In this document: in pieces, positions 1 through 11,700 of the stretch
Layout of the letters: each line of letters opens with the position of its first letter
Numbering within the stretch: the first letter of the stretch is position 1
Source: Notolepis coatsorum
Taxonomy: Eukaryota; Chordata; Actinopteri; Aulopiformes; Paralepididae
Assembly (NCBI GenBank): GCA_963971535.1
Contig: OZ020589.1
Coordinates: 97,774,384-97,838,383, forward strand
DNA length: 64,000 nt
Direction: 5' to 3'
Notes under the pieces: generated by a model
The model's database searches: none
The model's input: the letters and a program-made list of their open reading frames with translations, nothing else
What the model was told of the DNA's origin: nothing
Translations under genes and position numbers: made by a program

Positions 1-2251
1 AACTGTGTACTCCACCACTGCTCAATAGTAGCAAAATATTTGTTAATTGAGGAGTATAACGTAAGATTCATGCTAAGTTGTTTGTAACAGTAAATTGAAG
101 TCTATCTGTGTTATGCACAAACGTACCTCTGCCTGTAATACCTCCATGATGTTCTCCTTCTCACAGGGTGTTACAGCTAAACACATCCTATCATTAGTTC
201 CGGTATGGTAACAAGTAGGAAATGGGTAGAGGAGAGTTCGGTTGTACTGTTTAATGGTATTTATTTATGTAAGATACTTATTGGTATTTGTTAGGTTTGT
301 ATTTGGGTGTGTACATATTTATCAAGAATGTATATATATTTTGGTAATGGTTTTATGTAAATACTTACTGTATGTGTGTGGATATCTGTGATGAAGTAAA
401 TGCTATGTATCTGAGCAGACACCCTTATATAATCCTGCATTCGGTCCTCGTCGACTCGTAAGGTCGGGAATTCCCGTCTGGCAAGTTTCACGATACCCAA
501 GTTTATGCGTTGTGAACTTGTGACGTTCCGCTGACTTTGTGGTGCAAACTGTGGTGTTCTTTAATTTACCTTAAAAGATGAGGAAGATAATTCGTCTTTC
601 AGGGTTTTTATTCCAGAGTGAATAAACAATATTAAGGATACACAGCTGTGGATATTCAATCTACTCAGCCTGAGGAGCATGAGGGGTTGTGTGTCACAAA
701 CAAGAAAATACATGGGTCTTTATACTTTTACAGAAGGCATGCTGTCAGCACTAGTGAATTCTATGCCAATGATATGGCTCTTCAGGAAAACCAAACAAGG
801 ACATAGTTATAGGTTCTTTAGAATATGACTTAAAGATTTCAGCTGAGCTTTGAGAAATCTTTGTTTAAGGATATCTTTTATTAATCCCTCACAGGGAAAT
901 TCCAGTGACACACACATACAGCTCATCGTCTCATTAACAACATCATATCACAATCATTACATTTGTACAGTAACAATGGCACAACATAAATTCAAACAGG
1001 CATGTACATTTGTTGACACATGTCGACTACAGAATGCCTGAGACACCATATGCGATAGTCGGCTGCAGCAACACCGGAGTGTCGTTGCGCCAGGCGGGCG
1101 GGAGGGAGGAAAGATTGTCCAGCAACGGGAGGGGCAGGGACAGGGGGATAGGACTTTGGTGATGAGACAGTCTTAGGCTCCCCCCTCTAGCATGCGTACT
1201 AGTTGGCTGCCGTCATAGGTGCCAGGCGTACACGCGGGAGGGGGGATTGGGTATAGGGATTGGGGGTGGGGGGGGCCACTTGCCACTCTTATCTCCCAGA
1301 GGGCCTTCGACTCCAGCAGCTCCCTGGTTCGACCTTGGTCCAGGAATTTGTTTTGTCTGAACTGGCAACAATTTCTCCCAGCCACGTCACTTTAAATTTG
1401 ATTTGAGTAGAGTGAAATATAACTCTATTGATTTGAGTGGAGTGAGTTTTAACAACTCCGTCCAAATGACTGAATGCATTAGTCCAAGTGTCTTAATCAG
1501 TTCATTTTGGTAGGTCCTGTGCGCGGTAAACAGATCCAAAATCTTCTTATTGCAGTCCAAAAGCTTCGATAATCCAAAAATGACCACGTCTTCAAGTTGA
1601 TTGTGATTATGATGTCCCAAGAGGCAGAGAGGGTTAGCCTTATTCTGCTTCTTGACGAAAGTATGCAATCCACTGATTAGATCCATTTCGAGTTGATTTG
1701 AGTATAGTCCGGCAACCGGCACAAAACACAGAGCATAGCAGCCTCGGGCTTCATGGAGCAGTAGAGGCGGCGGTAGGAACGGCCTTGAGGAGCCTGGGGA
1801 GAGGAGAGAAATGTGACTGTCTCTGGGAAGGGCTGGGTAGGGAAGGACTGTCACTGTCTCTGCTCAACAGGTGGCAGGTACTTGTGTGAGCTAGAATAGA
1901 ATAGTTGAGAGTAATCCTAAATATAATACTTCAAGGACAAGGAGTCACAAAACATACTTTATTATGCACATGGAGTATCATGAGACATCATCAGAAACAT
2001 GGTATTGACATGCTGGGATTCCTCAAAACCACTCAAATCAAGAAAGGAAGGTTGAATAATCTGGCTGAATCTATCTACTGCCTTGTATTCGATTGGTCCT
2101 GACTTTACAACCCAACTAGCGCACCTAAACGCCATCACCTCGTGAATACCTACGTTTTAGGAAGAGCCTTGTTGCTCGAAACATTGCTGCAAAAAATAAA
2201 AGTCCCTTTTTAAAAGTGAGCTATTTGTTGTGCATATCTACTTGTTCTAAT
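1..2251. other. No recognisable gene; unclassified intergenic or intronic DNA
   Basis: I find no exon, RNA gene or complete repeat here. A short stretch at about 872-910 (TTTTATTAATCCCTCACAGG and following) resembles a motif shared by many fish dispersed repeats, so 840-1040 is probably a repeat remnant. 1080-1270 is GC-rich with G runs. A minus-strand 155-codon open frame at 1387-1854 has no motif I recognise and no supporting splice or promoter signal. Confidence 0.5.
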
Positions 2252-2259
2252 CTCTAAAG

Positions 2260-2311
2260 CAGCGTTTCCCAAACTCTGGGTTGCGGACCTGTTTTTATTG
2301 GGTCGCCAATA

Positions 2312-2342
<31 letters not shown>

Positions 2343-3389
2343 CACCTGTACATTGTATATTACTATCACACTTTACTGTTACATTTGCACTCTGGTTGGA
2401 CGCCAAACTTATTTTCGTTGTACTGTACTTGTGGTGACAATACATTTGAATATAATCTATATAATGCCATAGATGAAATATTATACCCCTTCTAGCATGA
2501 TGTCAGGTCAGTATAATCTTTAAATAAGTCGGTACAAATTAATCAGAATATTGCTCAATGTTGGGGTTTAAGGTTGAGGGACGGAGGGAGGGGGTAAGAA
2601 ATGGAGAGTTGAAAAAGGTGAGAATTAGAAAGGAGAGTAGAACATGTTTGTTCATTTAAAAGTGTTACAAAATTGTATGTATATGTTATGAGGTGGTGAG
2701 CAACTTAACATTACACTCTGATTATTGCTGTGATGTACTTTTATAATTAAATAAATACATTTCATATACATTTGAAATGCATGGTTTGTTGTGTTCTTTA
2801 TCAGTAGTTTATAAATGTATGTTATGGCAATTAATTTTTTTTATCCATTTTTTCTCCTTATTCTATTTTTCTCCCATCCCAATTTCGTATTGCCAATTCT
2901 CCCCTGTCTTGAACGTTGCTAGACTATGCCTCCCACTGGTCGGCTGTAGTGAGGATAGAAGCCTTGCATCACGTGTCCCCTCTGGTACACGAGGCAGCCT
3001 GTCGCATCTTTTCACCAGACAGCGCGGACTCTCAGTGGCGAGGAGTAACGCGTGGGAGGCTCACGCTGCCCCCGATACTTCCTGTCTCTGCTGTACAGGC
3101 GTCACCCAACCGACCTGTCGCTGTCCACAACATCCAATCCCCACCCATCGACTTTCCACCCGCTACCTCTGCCAATTGAGATAGTATGACCACTGGCCCA
3201 AGCCGCAGGCAACGCTGACTCGGGGAGTCAAGACCGGAGTCTCTTGCATTGGTGACGAGCGCAATCTCCGCTACGCCACCCAGCCGCCCATGTTATGGCA
3301 ATTCATGATGTATTTTTGTAAGTTTGGGTCCCGGGGAAACACCAAATTTCTCTTTTGGGTCTCGAGCTGAAAAAGTTTGGGAACCCCTG
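2260..3389. mobile_element. Non-autonomous hAT-type DNA transposon with perfect 8-bp target duplication
   Basis: The element is flanked by the identical octamer CTCTAAAG at 2252-2259 and 3390-3397, the target-site length expected of hAT transposons. Its ends are inverted: CAGCGTTTCCCAAACTCTGG on the left and, read on the other strand from the right, CAGGGGTTCCCAAACTTTTT. That CAG-GTTCCCAAACT terminus is typical of hAT families in animals. There is no transposase frame, so it depended on an enzyme supplied elsewhere. It contains an A-rich run at about 2318-2341 and a later SINE insertion (2833-3291), which accounts for nearly half of its length. Confidence 0.88.
2833..3291 (-). mobile_element. 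tRNA-derived SINE (family A), copy 1, nested in the hAT element
   Basis: Read on the minus strand it starts GGGCGGCTGGGTGGCGTAGC, containing a box-A-like TGGCGTAGCGG and a box-B-like GGTCTTGACTCCC, as in a pol III promoter from a tRNA. A conserved body follows, ending in an A-rich tail (T-rich on the plus strand near 2833-2880). A 12-bp direct repeat GTTATGGCAATT flanks it at 2821-2832 and 3292-3303. Its body matches the elements at 6904-7375 and 47500-47892. SINEs are moved by a LINE partner; the partner is not identifiable here. Confidence 0.85.
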
Positions 3390-3524
3390 CTCTAAAGGAA
3401 CACGCAGACATTTTGGGAAATTAGCTTATCGTCTTTTCCAGAGAGACGAGAAGATAGAATCTAGATCCCAGTTTACTCTCTGTGCGTATCTAAGCTATCT
3501 GGCTGCACGTTTAAACATTTTAAA

Positions 3525-5200
3525 CACACTTAAACATTTTCTTCACAAACATAGCCACAACACTGGTAAACCCTCCCACTCAGGGCATTTTGGGGTAGAA
3601 CACATCATAGCCTACTACAATAACCTAGGGGTCCGCAAAGACAATTTCAAACTAGAAATGGTAACAACAGCTGAGGTACTCAAAAAACTGAGCGCCCTCC
3701 AACCTAACAAGGCCACTGGCCATGACAATATCCCCTCCAAATTCCTCAGAGACTCAGCAGCCGCCATCACCCCAGTCATCACACACATAATAAACCTCTC
3801 CATAAAACAGGGACACGTACCCAAAGACTTCAAAATTGCGAGAGTAACACCCCTGCACAAAAAGGGCAGCGAAAGTCATGTAAAAAATAGTATACGAACA
3901 GGTCGAAAAGTACCTTGTGGAAAGAAATCTAATCTACGAATTTTCCAATCTGGCTTCAGAACATCCCACTCCACTGACACATGCCTTCTCTATTTAAACG
4001 ACCACATCAAACAAGAGGTGGACGCGGGCAAATACTGCAGCACTGATCGACACTGTCAATCACTCCATTCTGATTGACAAGCTAAAAGCAATTGGCAATC
4101 AGTGAGCTCGATGCAATCCTACCTGGAGGGGAGAGAACAGATGGTGGAGGTAAACGGTACCCTACCCCCCCCCCCCCCCCTCCCAGTGAGCTGTGGTGTT
4201 CCACAAGGAAGCATACTAGGACCGCTACTGTTCCTAATTTATGCAAATGACATGTCGTCAGCTTGTGACTGCAACTTGTTCCTGTTCGCGGACGACTCAG
4301 CCCTGCTGGTCTCTGACAAGAGCAAGTTACAGGTTGAAAAAACCCTCAGCTCGGAACTAGGCTAAATCTGCATCTGGCTTGCTGATAACAAACTATCATT
4401 ACACCTGGGTAAAACAGAGTCCATTCTCTTCGGTTAAAATAAGAAACTCAGCAAGACCGACGGCTTCTCAGTTACAGTGGGTGACAATATTGTCACAAGG
4501 AAAGATGAAATTACATACCTAGGTTCCATCCTAGAGGCAAATCTTTCCTGTGACAAAATGGCATCCAATGTAATAAAGAAAGTCAACCAACAAACTAGAT
4601 TATTGTACCGGATCTCCTCTCTGGTAAACAAGAATACCCTGAGCACTCATTCAAGGGTACTACGATATGCTTGCACCTCATGGTACCAAAGCACCTCAAA
4701 AAGGCGCTAAAAACAAAATTACAAACATCTCAAAACAAACTGGTCAGACTACTGCTTGACCTTACTCATAGAACCCACCTCACCCCTGCCCACTTTGACA
4801 ACCTAGGATGGCTTAGAGTAGACTACAGCAACTTGCAATGGGCCTGGTCTACAAGATACACTACATGACTAAGGTACCCATGTACATGTCAAAATACTTC
4901 CCAAAGGTCAGTGAATACCACGATCACAACACCAGAGGGAGCTCCACAAATCATGTTAAACCCAGATTCGGCTCAAACAAGGGACTAAACATGTTTCGCA
5001 GTTATGCCACATCAATGTGGAACGCCCTACCCACAGCTGTAAAGGAATGTGAATCACTATCCACTTTCAAAGAGCACCTACGAGAGACTGCAATTAGAAA
5101 CTGGCCCCTGTAAATGTCCTAACGCAACCCCCTCCAATGTACAATAAATGTCCTATTAAACCCAATAATACACAAGACCCTCTTCTTGAAAACTTGTTAC
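3525..5200 (+). mobile_element. Decayed, 5'-truncated copy of the CR1/L2-group LINE
   Basis: The translation in several frames matches the C-terminal two thirds of the nearly intact LINE at 39346-42198, starting around the residues before GVEHIVAYY. Recognisable pieces are the region with NKATGHDNIPSKFLRD, the RT block VSCGVPQGSILGPLLFLIYA, the FADDSALLVSDK catalytic block and the C-terminal HDHNTRGSSTNHVKPRFGS segment. The frame is interrupted by internal deletions, frameshifts and stops; for instance the RT motif-A region (KAFDTVNH in the intact copy) is largely missing near 4040-4110, and a C run sits at about 4167-4181. The copy is dead. The 3' UTR differs from that of the intact copy, so it may belong to a sister subfamily. 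Confidence 0.9.
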
Positions 5201-5218
5201 CAATAAACATGAATTGTC

Positions 5219-5647
5219 TTAAAGGGGAACTATTTTACTATTTCTTTCACTATTTGGGCACTTTTACACAATTCCTGTGAGTCTATGGAACACCTCTGTA
5301 ATATATATATTTTTTTTATTCATTGTTTTGTATTTCTAATCAAGTCCTCAAAAACAGCATTTTTCTACCTCAAGATCTCGAGCTGTTTTGAGCCTGGGCT
5401 CCTAAACCACTGCGCAGCGTCGTCTTCGCCTGAACATTAACATGCAGCGGTGTCTTTATGACATCACATATAGGGCACATTTTCAAATGACTCAGTTCAG
5501 TGAGGGTGAATATTGTGAGAGGAGAATTGGAAGAATGCGCCAATATGAGAATTTTGAGACATAGATCATATTAATATAAGTTCACATAGCTAGGAAACAA
5601 TGCTAAACACTCAAAAAGGCCATTTATAAGATAGTTCCCCATTTTAA
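5219..5647. mobile_element. TTAA-flanked MITE with GGGGAACTAT inverted ends
   Basis: The left end reads TTAAAGGGGAACTATTTTAC. The right end, read on the opposite strand, is TTAAAATGGGGAACTATCTT. TTAA is thus present at both borders (5219-5222, 5644-5647) and GGGGAACTAT is inverted. No coding capacity. TTAA target choice fits Kolobok- or piggyBac-type transposases; the termini alone do not settle which. Confidence 0.7.
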
Positions 5648-6165
5648 CTTCATTACTGTAAATAATATCTATCTATTTATTCATCTATTTAAACACCATG
5701 AAATAAATGTCCAAAATACTTTATATGAACTAAAAACTATACTCTTATTTACCAGACTGGGCATTTAGGCACCTACAGCTAGCATGGCTAACAAATGCAA
5801 ATATTGTAGTCTGCCCCGTTGTTCTGACCAGGAGTCTGACATATACAGCGAACAGGTCTATAGAGAAAGCAGACATCTCTACGGTTGAAGGGACGGCATC
5901 TATTCCCTGAGGAATACTTACTATGTTAGTCTTCATTATTATGATCAAACAAGCGTCCAGATTTATGATAAATAGCATTTGCTTATTACATTTCCTGCTG
6001 AGTAAAACACATGAACTGTTACATGTGTATAATAATACTGTATATATATATTGAGGTGCTGTGTTGTAAGCTATGTGCTGTTATTGCTTTAGTCCATTTG
6101 AAGGCCTTGAAATCGTAGTGTAACGTGAACATGGACCTAATAAACGCTCACACCTCGTTAGTGTA
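5648..6165. other. AT-rich stretch with no recognised feature
   Basis: No exon or repeat boundary could be supported. A minus-strand open frame at 5745-5978 lacks any recognisable motif. Confidence 0.4.
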
Positions 6166-6167
6166 TC

Positions 6168-6545
6168 ATTTACATATACATTTAGCCGAGGCTTTATCCA
6201 AAGTGACTTACACATTGCAGCAGAAGTCAGCAGGAAGGGTACAACTCTGGCAGCTAAGGTTAGTGGTATTGTTCGTCAAAGTGTTGGAACTTGAGCGTTA
6301 CACTCTTGATTGCATAGTAGTATATATACATATTAGCATATTAGGTAGCAGTATAGGGATAGTAACATAAAATATGGTGGTAAGGTACATAATAGTAAAA
6401 GACTTACATTTTTTTTTAATTATTATTTCAGATATTGATTGAAGAGGTGTGTTTTTAGTCAACGGAGGGTTTCAGCTGTTCTGACTGTGGTGGGAAGGTC
6501 ATTCCACCATCGTGGACCCAGAATAGTGGGGAAGTTCTCTTCAAA
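6168..6545 (+). repeat. Fish dispersed repeat (TTTAGCCGAGGCTTTATCCA type)
   Basis: The segment opens with CATTTAGCCGAGGCTTTATC followed by CAAAGTGACTTACA, a sequence very common across teleost genomes, and ends with the companion block around GGGAAGGTCATTCCACCATC at about 6493-6512. I recognise the type from memory; its mobile-element class is not evident from this copy. Confidence 0.65.
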
Positions 6546-6631
6546 GCCTTTTGTTAACACCCCCCCCCCCTTTATCCTCCTTGTCCTCTCCCCTCACCTG
6601 GTTGTCCCTCCCCCTTTTCGCAGCAATGGCT

Positions 6632-6669
<38 letters not shown>
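6632..6669. repeat. (AAT)n microsatellite
   Basis: About 12 consecutive AAT/TAA trinucleotides. It immediately precedes a dispersed fish repeat (CGTTATTTGTATAGCACCTT, about 6670-6800), which often carries such a tract at its edge. A near-identical 27-bp sequence (GCAATAGTGCAGTGCAATAA...) occurs twice, at about 6816 and 6870. Confidence 0.9.
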
Positions 6670-6670
<1 letters not shown>

Positions 6671-6903
6671 CGTTATTTGTATAGCACCTTTCACAAGAAT
6701 TGCAGCTCAAAGTGCTTCACAGCAGAAAAAAGACATGTGGCACAAAATGAGCACATAAAGTGCAGGTATAAAAGCACCGTTTTACACATCACAATAGAAT
6801 AGATGGAGTGAAATAGTGCAATAGTGCAGTGCAATAAAATAGTAGAATAGAATAGAATGAGTAAAATGATGCAATAGTGCAGTGCAATAAAATAGTACTG
6901 AAT

Positions 6904-7375
6904 AGACGGCCGGTTAACGCAGCGGACTAAGCGTCTGTCTACCACAGAGCCAGTGGGATCGAATCCGGCTGTGGTGCCTCCGGCTTGGCCGACCGTCCAT
7001 ACTAACGCAATTGGCAGTGTTAGCGGGTGGGAAGCCGGCGTGGGTGGGTCCTGGTCGTTGTAAACAGCGACTCCTACAGTTCGGTCGGGGCGCCTGCACA
7101 GCAAGGGAAGGATCTGGGAGGTAGTGTGACCTTCCACATGTTACACTCTCCCGGTGAGAGTCCGCGCTGCCAGGTGAAAAGAAGCAGTGGGCTAGCTACA
7201 CATGTGTCGGAGGAAGCATGTGAGTCTCCGCCCTCCCAGACCGACGGTAGGGGGTAGGGGTAGAGTGTGCAAGGACCAGGATGGGGAGTGGGAATTGGCA
7301 TAATGACTAACATTGGGATGAGGAGAGAAACGGAAAAAGAAGGGGGGTGGGAAAGATAATAAAAACAAAAAAAAC
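6904..7375 (+). mobile_element. tRNA-derived SINE (family A), copy 2
   Basis: The 5' part has tRNA-like promoter boxes: GGTTAACGCAGCGG (box A type) and GGGATCGAATCC (box B type) about 40 bases later. The body then matches the other family A copies: CCGTCCATACTAACGCAATT, the CAGGTGAAAAGAAGCAG block and a purine-rich end. It finishes in an A-rich tail. Imperfect direct repeats (AGTACTGAATA at about 6893 and AGTTCTGAATT at about 7375) probably mark the target duplication. The tRNA part is a SINE head, not a functional tRNA gene. Confidence 0.85.
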
Positions 7376-7507
7376 AGTTCTGAATTACTGTTCAACAGTT
7401 TAATACCGTCTAATACTGTTTGATACCCACTTTCACCCTTCAACCTCGCGGCCTCGCCCTCAGGGCGCAGTTCCCTCCCTCAGGGCGCAGTTCTAGGCCT
7501 GGTCCTC

Positions 7508-7645
7508 CACACAGTTTTAAAAGGCTTAAAGAAACATGCCAACATTTTGGGAAATTAGCTTACAGTCTTCTCCAGAGAGAGACAAGAAAATAGATACCAG
7601 TTTCCTCTCTGTGCGTTCAGTATAAAGCTATCTGGCTGCACTATT
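7508..7645. repeat. Dispersed repeat shared with about 3395-3515
   Basis: The stretch beginning TTAAAGAAACATGCCAACAT, with ATTTTGGGAAATTAGCTTA and later GCTATCTGGCTGCAC, is clearly homologous to the sequence immediately right of the hAT element (3395-3515). The two copies are diverged and neither shows clear ends. Family unknown. Confidence 0.7.
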
Positions 7646-7671
7646 CGCGCTATTTCCCCGAGATCCCCTCC

Positions 7672-7732
7672 CTACTGAACAGGCGCCATGACCGACCAGT
7701 AGGAGTTGCAGTTTACAACGACCAGGACACAT
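7672..7732 (-). mobile_element. Fragment of SINE family A
   Basis: The complement matches an internal part of the SINE at 6904-7375, namely GGTCGTTGTAAAC, GACTCCTAC and GGCGCCTG in the same order. Only about 60 bp remain, with no tail or target duplication. Confidence 0.65.
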
Positions 7733-8120
7733 ACCCCTATCTACCTAGCTCGCTTGTTTGATTTTGAAGTAAAAAACGAAATAATGTTAACGTGGGGGTG
7801 GTAACAGTACTGTAATGCTAACAGTACAGTAGCATATTAAAGGGAAGGGGAGGTTATATCTCAAAGGCAATAGGGTGAATGTAAGAAAAGTGCAAAGTAA
7901 AATCAACTGAAGAAAATGTTTAAGACAAAGTCAAAACATTTTACTTTTTTATTATAATACTTTTTTTTTTCTACCAATTATTTTTATTCTAAATCAACTT
8001 AGTCAAACATGAATAAAGTGGGCACTTTGGAACCTGGGATGTACAGTTCATGTTGAGAAACATCACAGGCCTCAAATAAACAGTCAGTACAATGAGCCCA
8101 TCTTCAGACCGGCTATCATG
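7733..8120. other. AT-rich DNA including the probable CUTA 3' UTR
   Basis: No coding sequence. On the minus strand an AATAAA hexamer (plus-strand TTTATT at about 7983-7988) lies about 200 bases downstream of the CUTA stop codon and is a plausible polyadenylation signal. That makes about 7970-8184 a candidate 3' UTR. Confidence 0.4.
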
Positions 8121-8122
8121 AG

Positions 8123-8170
8123 CATCCATCCATCCATCCATCCATCCATCCATCCATCCATCCATCCATC
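8123..8170. repeat. (CATC)n microsatellite
   Basis: About 12 perfect CATC units. It lies 15 bases beyond the CUTA stop codon on the minus strand, hence within the predicted 3' UTR, where it would be transcribed as (GATG)n. Confidence 0.95.
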
Positions 8171-8184
8171 ATTCTGCTCCTCCA

Positions 8185-8284
8185 TTATTCAGGAACAGTG
8201 TCTCCTATCCACTTGAGGTAGGGTGGGTTCCCCTGGTCAATTGGCACGCTGATGACCTCCGCCACTTCATAGGGATGATTGGAG
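8185..8284 (-). CDS. cuta: CutA homologue (CUTA), last coding exon only
   Basis: The minus strand encodes [20 protein letters not shown] followed by [12 protein letters not shown] and a TAA stop. This is the C-terminal signature of the CutA family; the vertebrate protein has HPYEVAEV, then a VEQGN-like loop and PYLQW at this place. CutA is a small ferredoxin-fold homotrimer linked to divalent-cation tolerance in bacteria and, in vertebrates, to acetylcholinesterase processing. The exon starts after a good acceptor (pyrimidine-rich TGTGTTCTCTACATCCAG). The first base would complete a split codon, consistent with a phase-2 intron before the conserved Ser. Upstream exons should lie at higher coordinates. 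None is seen before the minisatellite starts at about 8.69 kb or in the unique DNA beyond it, so the gene is either interrupted by the array as an intron or is a fragment. Confidence 0.85.
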
Positions 8285-8688
8285 CTGGATGTAGAGAACA
8301 CATCACTATGAGTCACCTGAGCACAAATGCACTGTACCCCCCACCCCCCATTACACAATGTACACAAGTAATTTGAATACTTTAACGTGATAAAGTCCCG
8401 GACTTATTTCCATCATGGTCCTTGCTGTTACTGGGACAATACAATACAGATATTTATATGAAAACATCTTAAAAAGACATACAGTACTGTAGTCACCTAT
8501 GACAAGACTACTGTACCTGCATTTCAGATACATAAAAAATACTACTAAAACTAACGTTTTACTACTGCATTCTCCATAAGCCATGGATGGTTTTTATTTA
8601 GTTTTTAAAGATGTTGGTTACCTGTGCTTTTTATATGCAGAAGTAACTTGTTCCAGTTCACAGCTCCACTAAACTTGTTAGAACCTTT
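8285..8688. other. AT-rich sequence between the CUTA exon and the minisatellite
   Basis: Presumed intron of the minus-strand CUTA gene. No further CutA-like exon was found here. The sequence CACAGGTAACC on the minus strand near 8620 resembles a splice donor, but the sequence before it does not translate to anything CutA-like. Confidence 0.4.
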
Positions 8689-8738
8689 CCCCATGTTGAT
8701 GTTACACCAGGGCAGCACAGGTCACAATACTAGCTCTA

Positions 8739-11700
8739 GTGGTGACCATGTTGATGTTACACCAGGTCACAATACTAGCTCTAGTGGTGACCATGTTGAT
8801 GTTACACCAGGTCACAATACTAGCTCTAGTGGTGACCATGTTGATGTTACACCAGGTCACAATACTAGCTCTAGTGGTGACCATGTTGATGTTACACCAG
8901 GTCACAATACTAGCTCTAGTGGTGACCATGTTGGTGTTACACCAGGTCACAATACTAGCTCTAGTGGTGACCATGTTGATGTTACACCAGGTCACAATAC
9001 TAGCTCTAGTGGTGACCATGTTGATGTTACACCAGGTCACAATACTAGCTCTAGTGTGGTGACCATGTTGGTGTCACACCAGGTCACAATACTAGCTCTA
9101 GTGTGGTGACCATGTTGGTGTTACACCAGGTCACAATACTAGCTCTAGTGGTGACCATGTTGATGTTACACCAGGTCACAATACTACAGTAGCTCTAGTG
9201 TGGTGACCATGTTGGTGTTACACCAGGTCACAATACTAGCTCTAGTGTGGTGACCATGCTGATGTTACACCAGGTCACAATACTAGCTCTAGTGATGACC
9301 ATGTTGATGTTACACCAGGTCACAATACTAGCTCTAGTGGTGACCATGTTGATGTTACACCAGGTCACAATACTAGCTCTAGTGGTGACCATGTTGATGT
9401 TACACCAGGTCACAATACTAGCTCTAGTGTGGTGACCATGTTGATGTTACACCAGGTCACAATACTAGCTCTAGTGTGGTGACCATGCTGATGTTACACC
9501 AGGTCACAATACTAGCTCTAGTGGTGACCATGTTGGTGTTACACCAGGTCACAATACTAGCTCTAGTCTGGTGACCATGTTGGTGTCACACCAGGTCACA
9601 ATACTAGCTCTAGTGTGGTGACCATGTTGGTGTTACACCAGGTCACAATACTAGCTCTAGTGGTGACCATGTTGATGTTACACCAGGTCACAATACTACA
9701 GTAGCTCTAGTGTGGTGACCATGTTGGTGTTACACCAGGTCACAATACTAGCTCTAGTGTGGTGACCATGCTGATGTTACACCAGGTCACAATACTAGCT
9801 CTAGTGGTGACCATGTTGATGTTACACCAGGTCACAATACTAGCTCTAGTGGTGACCATGTTGATGTTACACCAGGTCACAATACTAGCTCTAGTGGTGA
9901 CCATGTTGATGTTACACCAGGTCACAATACTAGCTCTAGTGGTGACCATGTTGATGTTACACCAGGTCACAATACTAGCTCTAGTGGTGACCATGTTGAT
10001 TTTACACCAGGTCACAATACTAGCTCTAGTGTGGTGACCATGTTGATGTTACACCAGGTCACAATACTGGCTCTAGTGGTGACCATGTTGATGTCACACC
10101 AGGTCACAATACTAGCTCTAGTGGTGACCATGTTGATGTTACACCAGGTCACAATACTAGCTCTAGTGTGGTGACCATGTTGATGTTACACCAGGTCACA
10201 ATACTAGCTCTAGTGTGGTGACCATGTTGATGTTACACCAGGTCACAATACTAGCTCTAGTGTGGTGACCATGTTGATGTTACACCAGGTCACAATACTA
10301 GCTCTAGTGTGGTGACCATGTTGGTGTTACACCAGGTCACAATACTAGCTCTAGTGGTGACCATGTTGATGTTACACCAGGTCACAATACTAGCTCTAGT
10401 GTGGTGACCATGCTGATGTTACACCAGGTCACAATACTAGCTCTAGTGTGGTGACCATGCTGATGTTACACCAGGTCACAATACTAGCTCTAGTGTGGTG
10501 ACCATGCTGATGTTACACCAGGTCACAATACTAGCTCTAGTATGGTGACCATGTTGATATTACACCAGGTCACAATACTAGCTCTAGTGTGGTGACCATG
10601 TTGGTGTCACACCAGGTCACAATACTAGCTCTAGTGTGGTGACCATGTTGGTGTCACACCAGGTCACAATACTAGCTCTAGTGGTGACCATGTTGATGTT
10701 ACACCAGGTCACAATACTAGCTCTAGTGGTGACCATGTTGATGTTACACCAGGTCACAATACTAGCTCTAGTGGTGACCATGTTGATGTTACACCAGGTC
10801 ACAATACTAGCTCTAGTGGTGACCATGTTGATGTTACACCAGGTCACAATACTAGCTCTAGTGTGGTGACCATGTTGATGTTACACCAGGTCACAATACT
10901 AGCTCTAGTGTGGTGACCATGCTGATGTTACACCAGGTCACAATACTAGCTCTAGTGGTGACCATGTTGGTGTTACACCAGGTCACAATACTAGCTCTAG
11001 TCTGGTGACCATGTTGGTGTCACACCAGGTAACAATACTAGCTCTAGTGTGGTGACCATGTTGGTGTTACACCAGGTCACAATACTAGCTCTAGTGGTGA
11101 CCATGTTGATGTTACACCAGGTCACAATACTAGCTCTAGTGTGGTGACCATGTTGGTGTTACACCAGGTCACAATACTAGCTCTAGTGGTGACCATGTTG
11201 ATGTTACACCAGGTCACAATACTAGCTCTAGTGTGGTGACCATGCTGATGTTACACCAGGTCACAATACTAGCTCTAGTGTGGTGACCATGCTGATGTTA
11301 CACCAGGTCACAATACTAGCTCTAGTGTGGTGACCATGCTGATGTTACACCAGGTCACAATACTAGCTCTAGTATGGTGACCATGTTGATATTACACCAG
11401 GTCACAATACTAGCTCTAGTGTGGTGACCATGTTGGTGTCACACCAGGTCACAATACTAGCTCTAGTGTGGTGACCATGTTGGTGTCACACCAGGTCACA
11501 ATACTAGCTCTAGTGGTGACCATGTTGATGTTACACCAGGTCACAATACTAGCTCTAGTGGTGACCATGTTGATGTTACACCAGGTCACAATACTAGCTC
11601 TAGTGGTGACCATGTTGATGTTACACCAGGTCACAATACTAGCTCTAGTGGTGACCATGTTGATGTTACACCAGGTCACAATACTAGCTCTAGTGTGGTG

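Noticed and set aside
291-500. Short minus-strand frame with a TATATAAGG box nearby, considered as a promoter or retroelement end
   Set aside because: No paired terminal repeat, primer-binding site or coding domain could be found.
1387-1854. 155-codon minus-strand frame
   Set aside because: No recognisable motif, no splice or promoter support, and part of it lies across GC-rich low-complexity sequence.
6904-6990. tRNA genes at SINE heads (also about 3210-3291, 43390-43469, 46640-46703, 52954-53060, 54790-54893)
   Set aside because: Box A and B motifs are present, but the sequences do not form a complete cloverleaf and are fused to SINE bodies with target duplications; they are SINE promoters.
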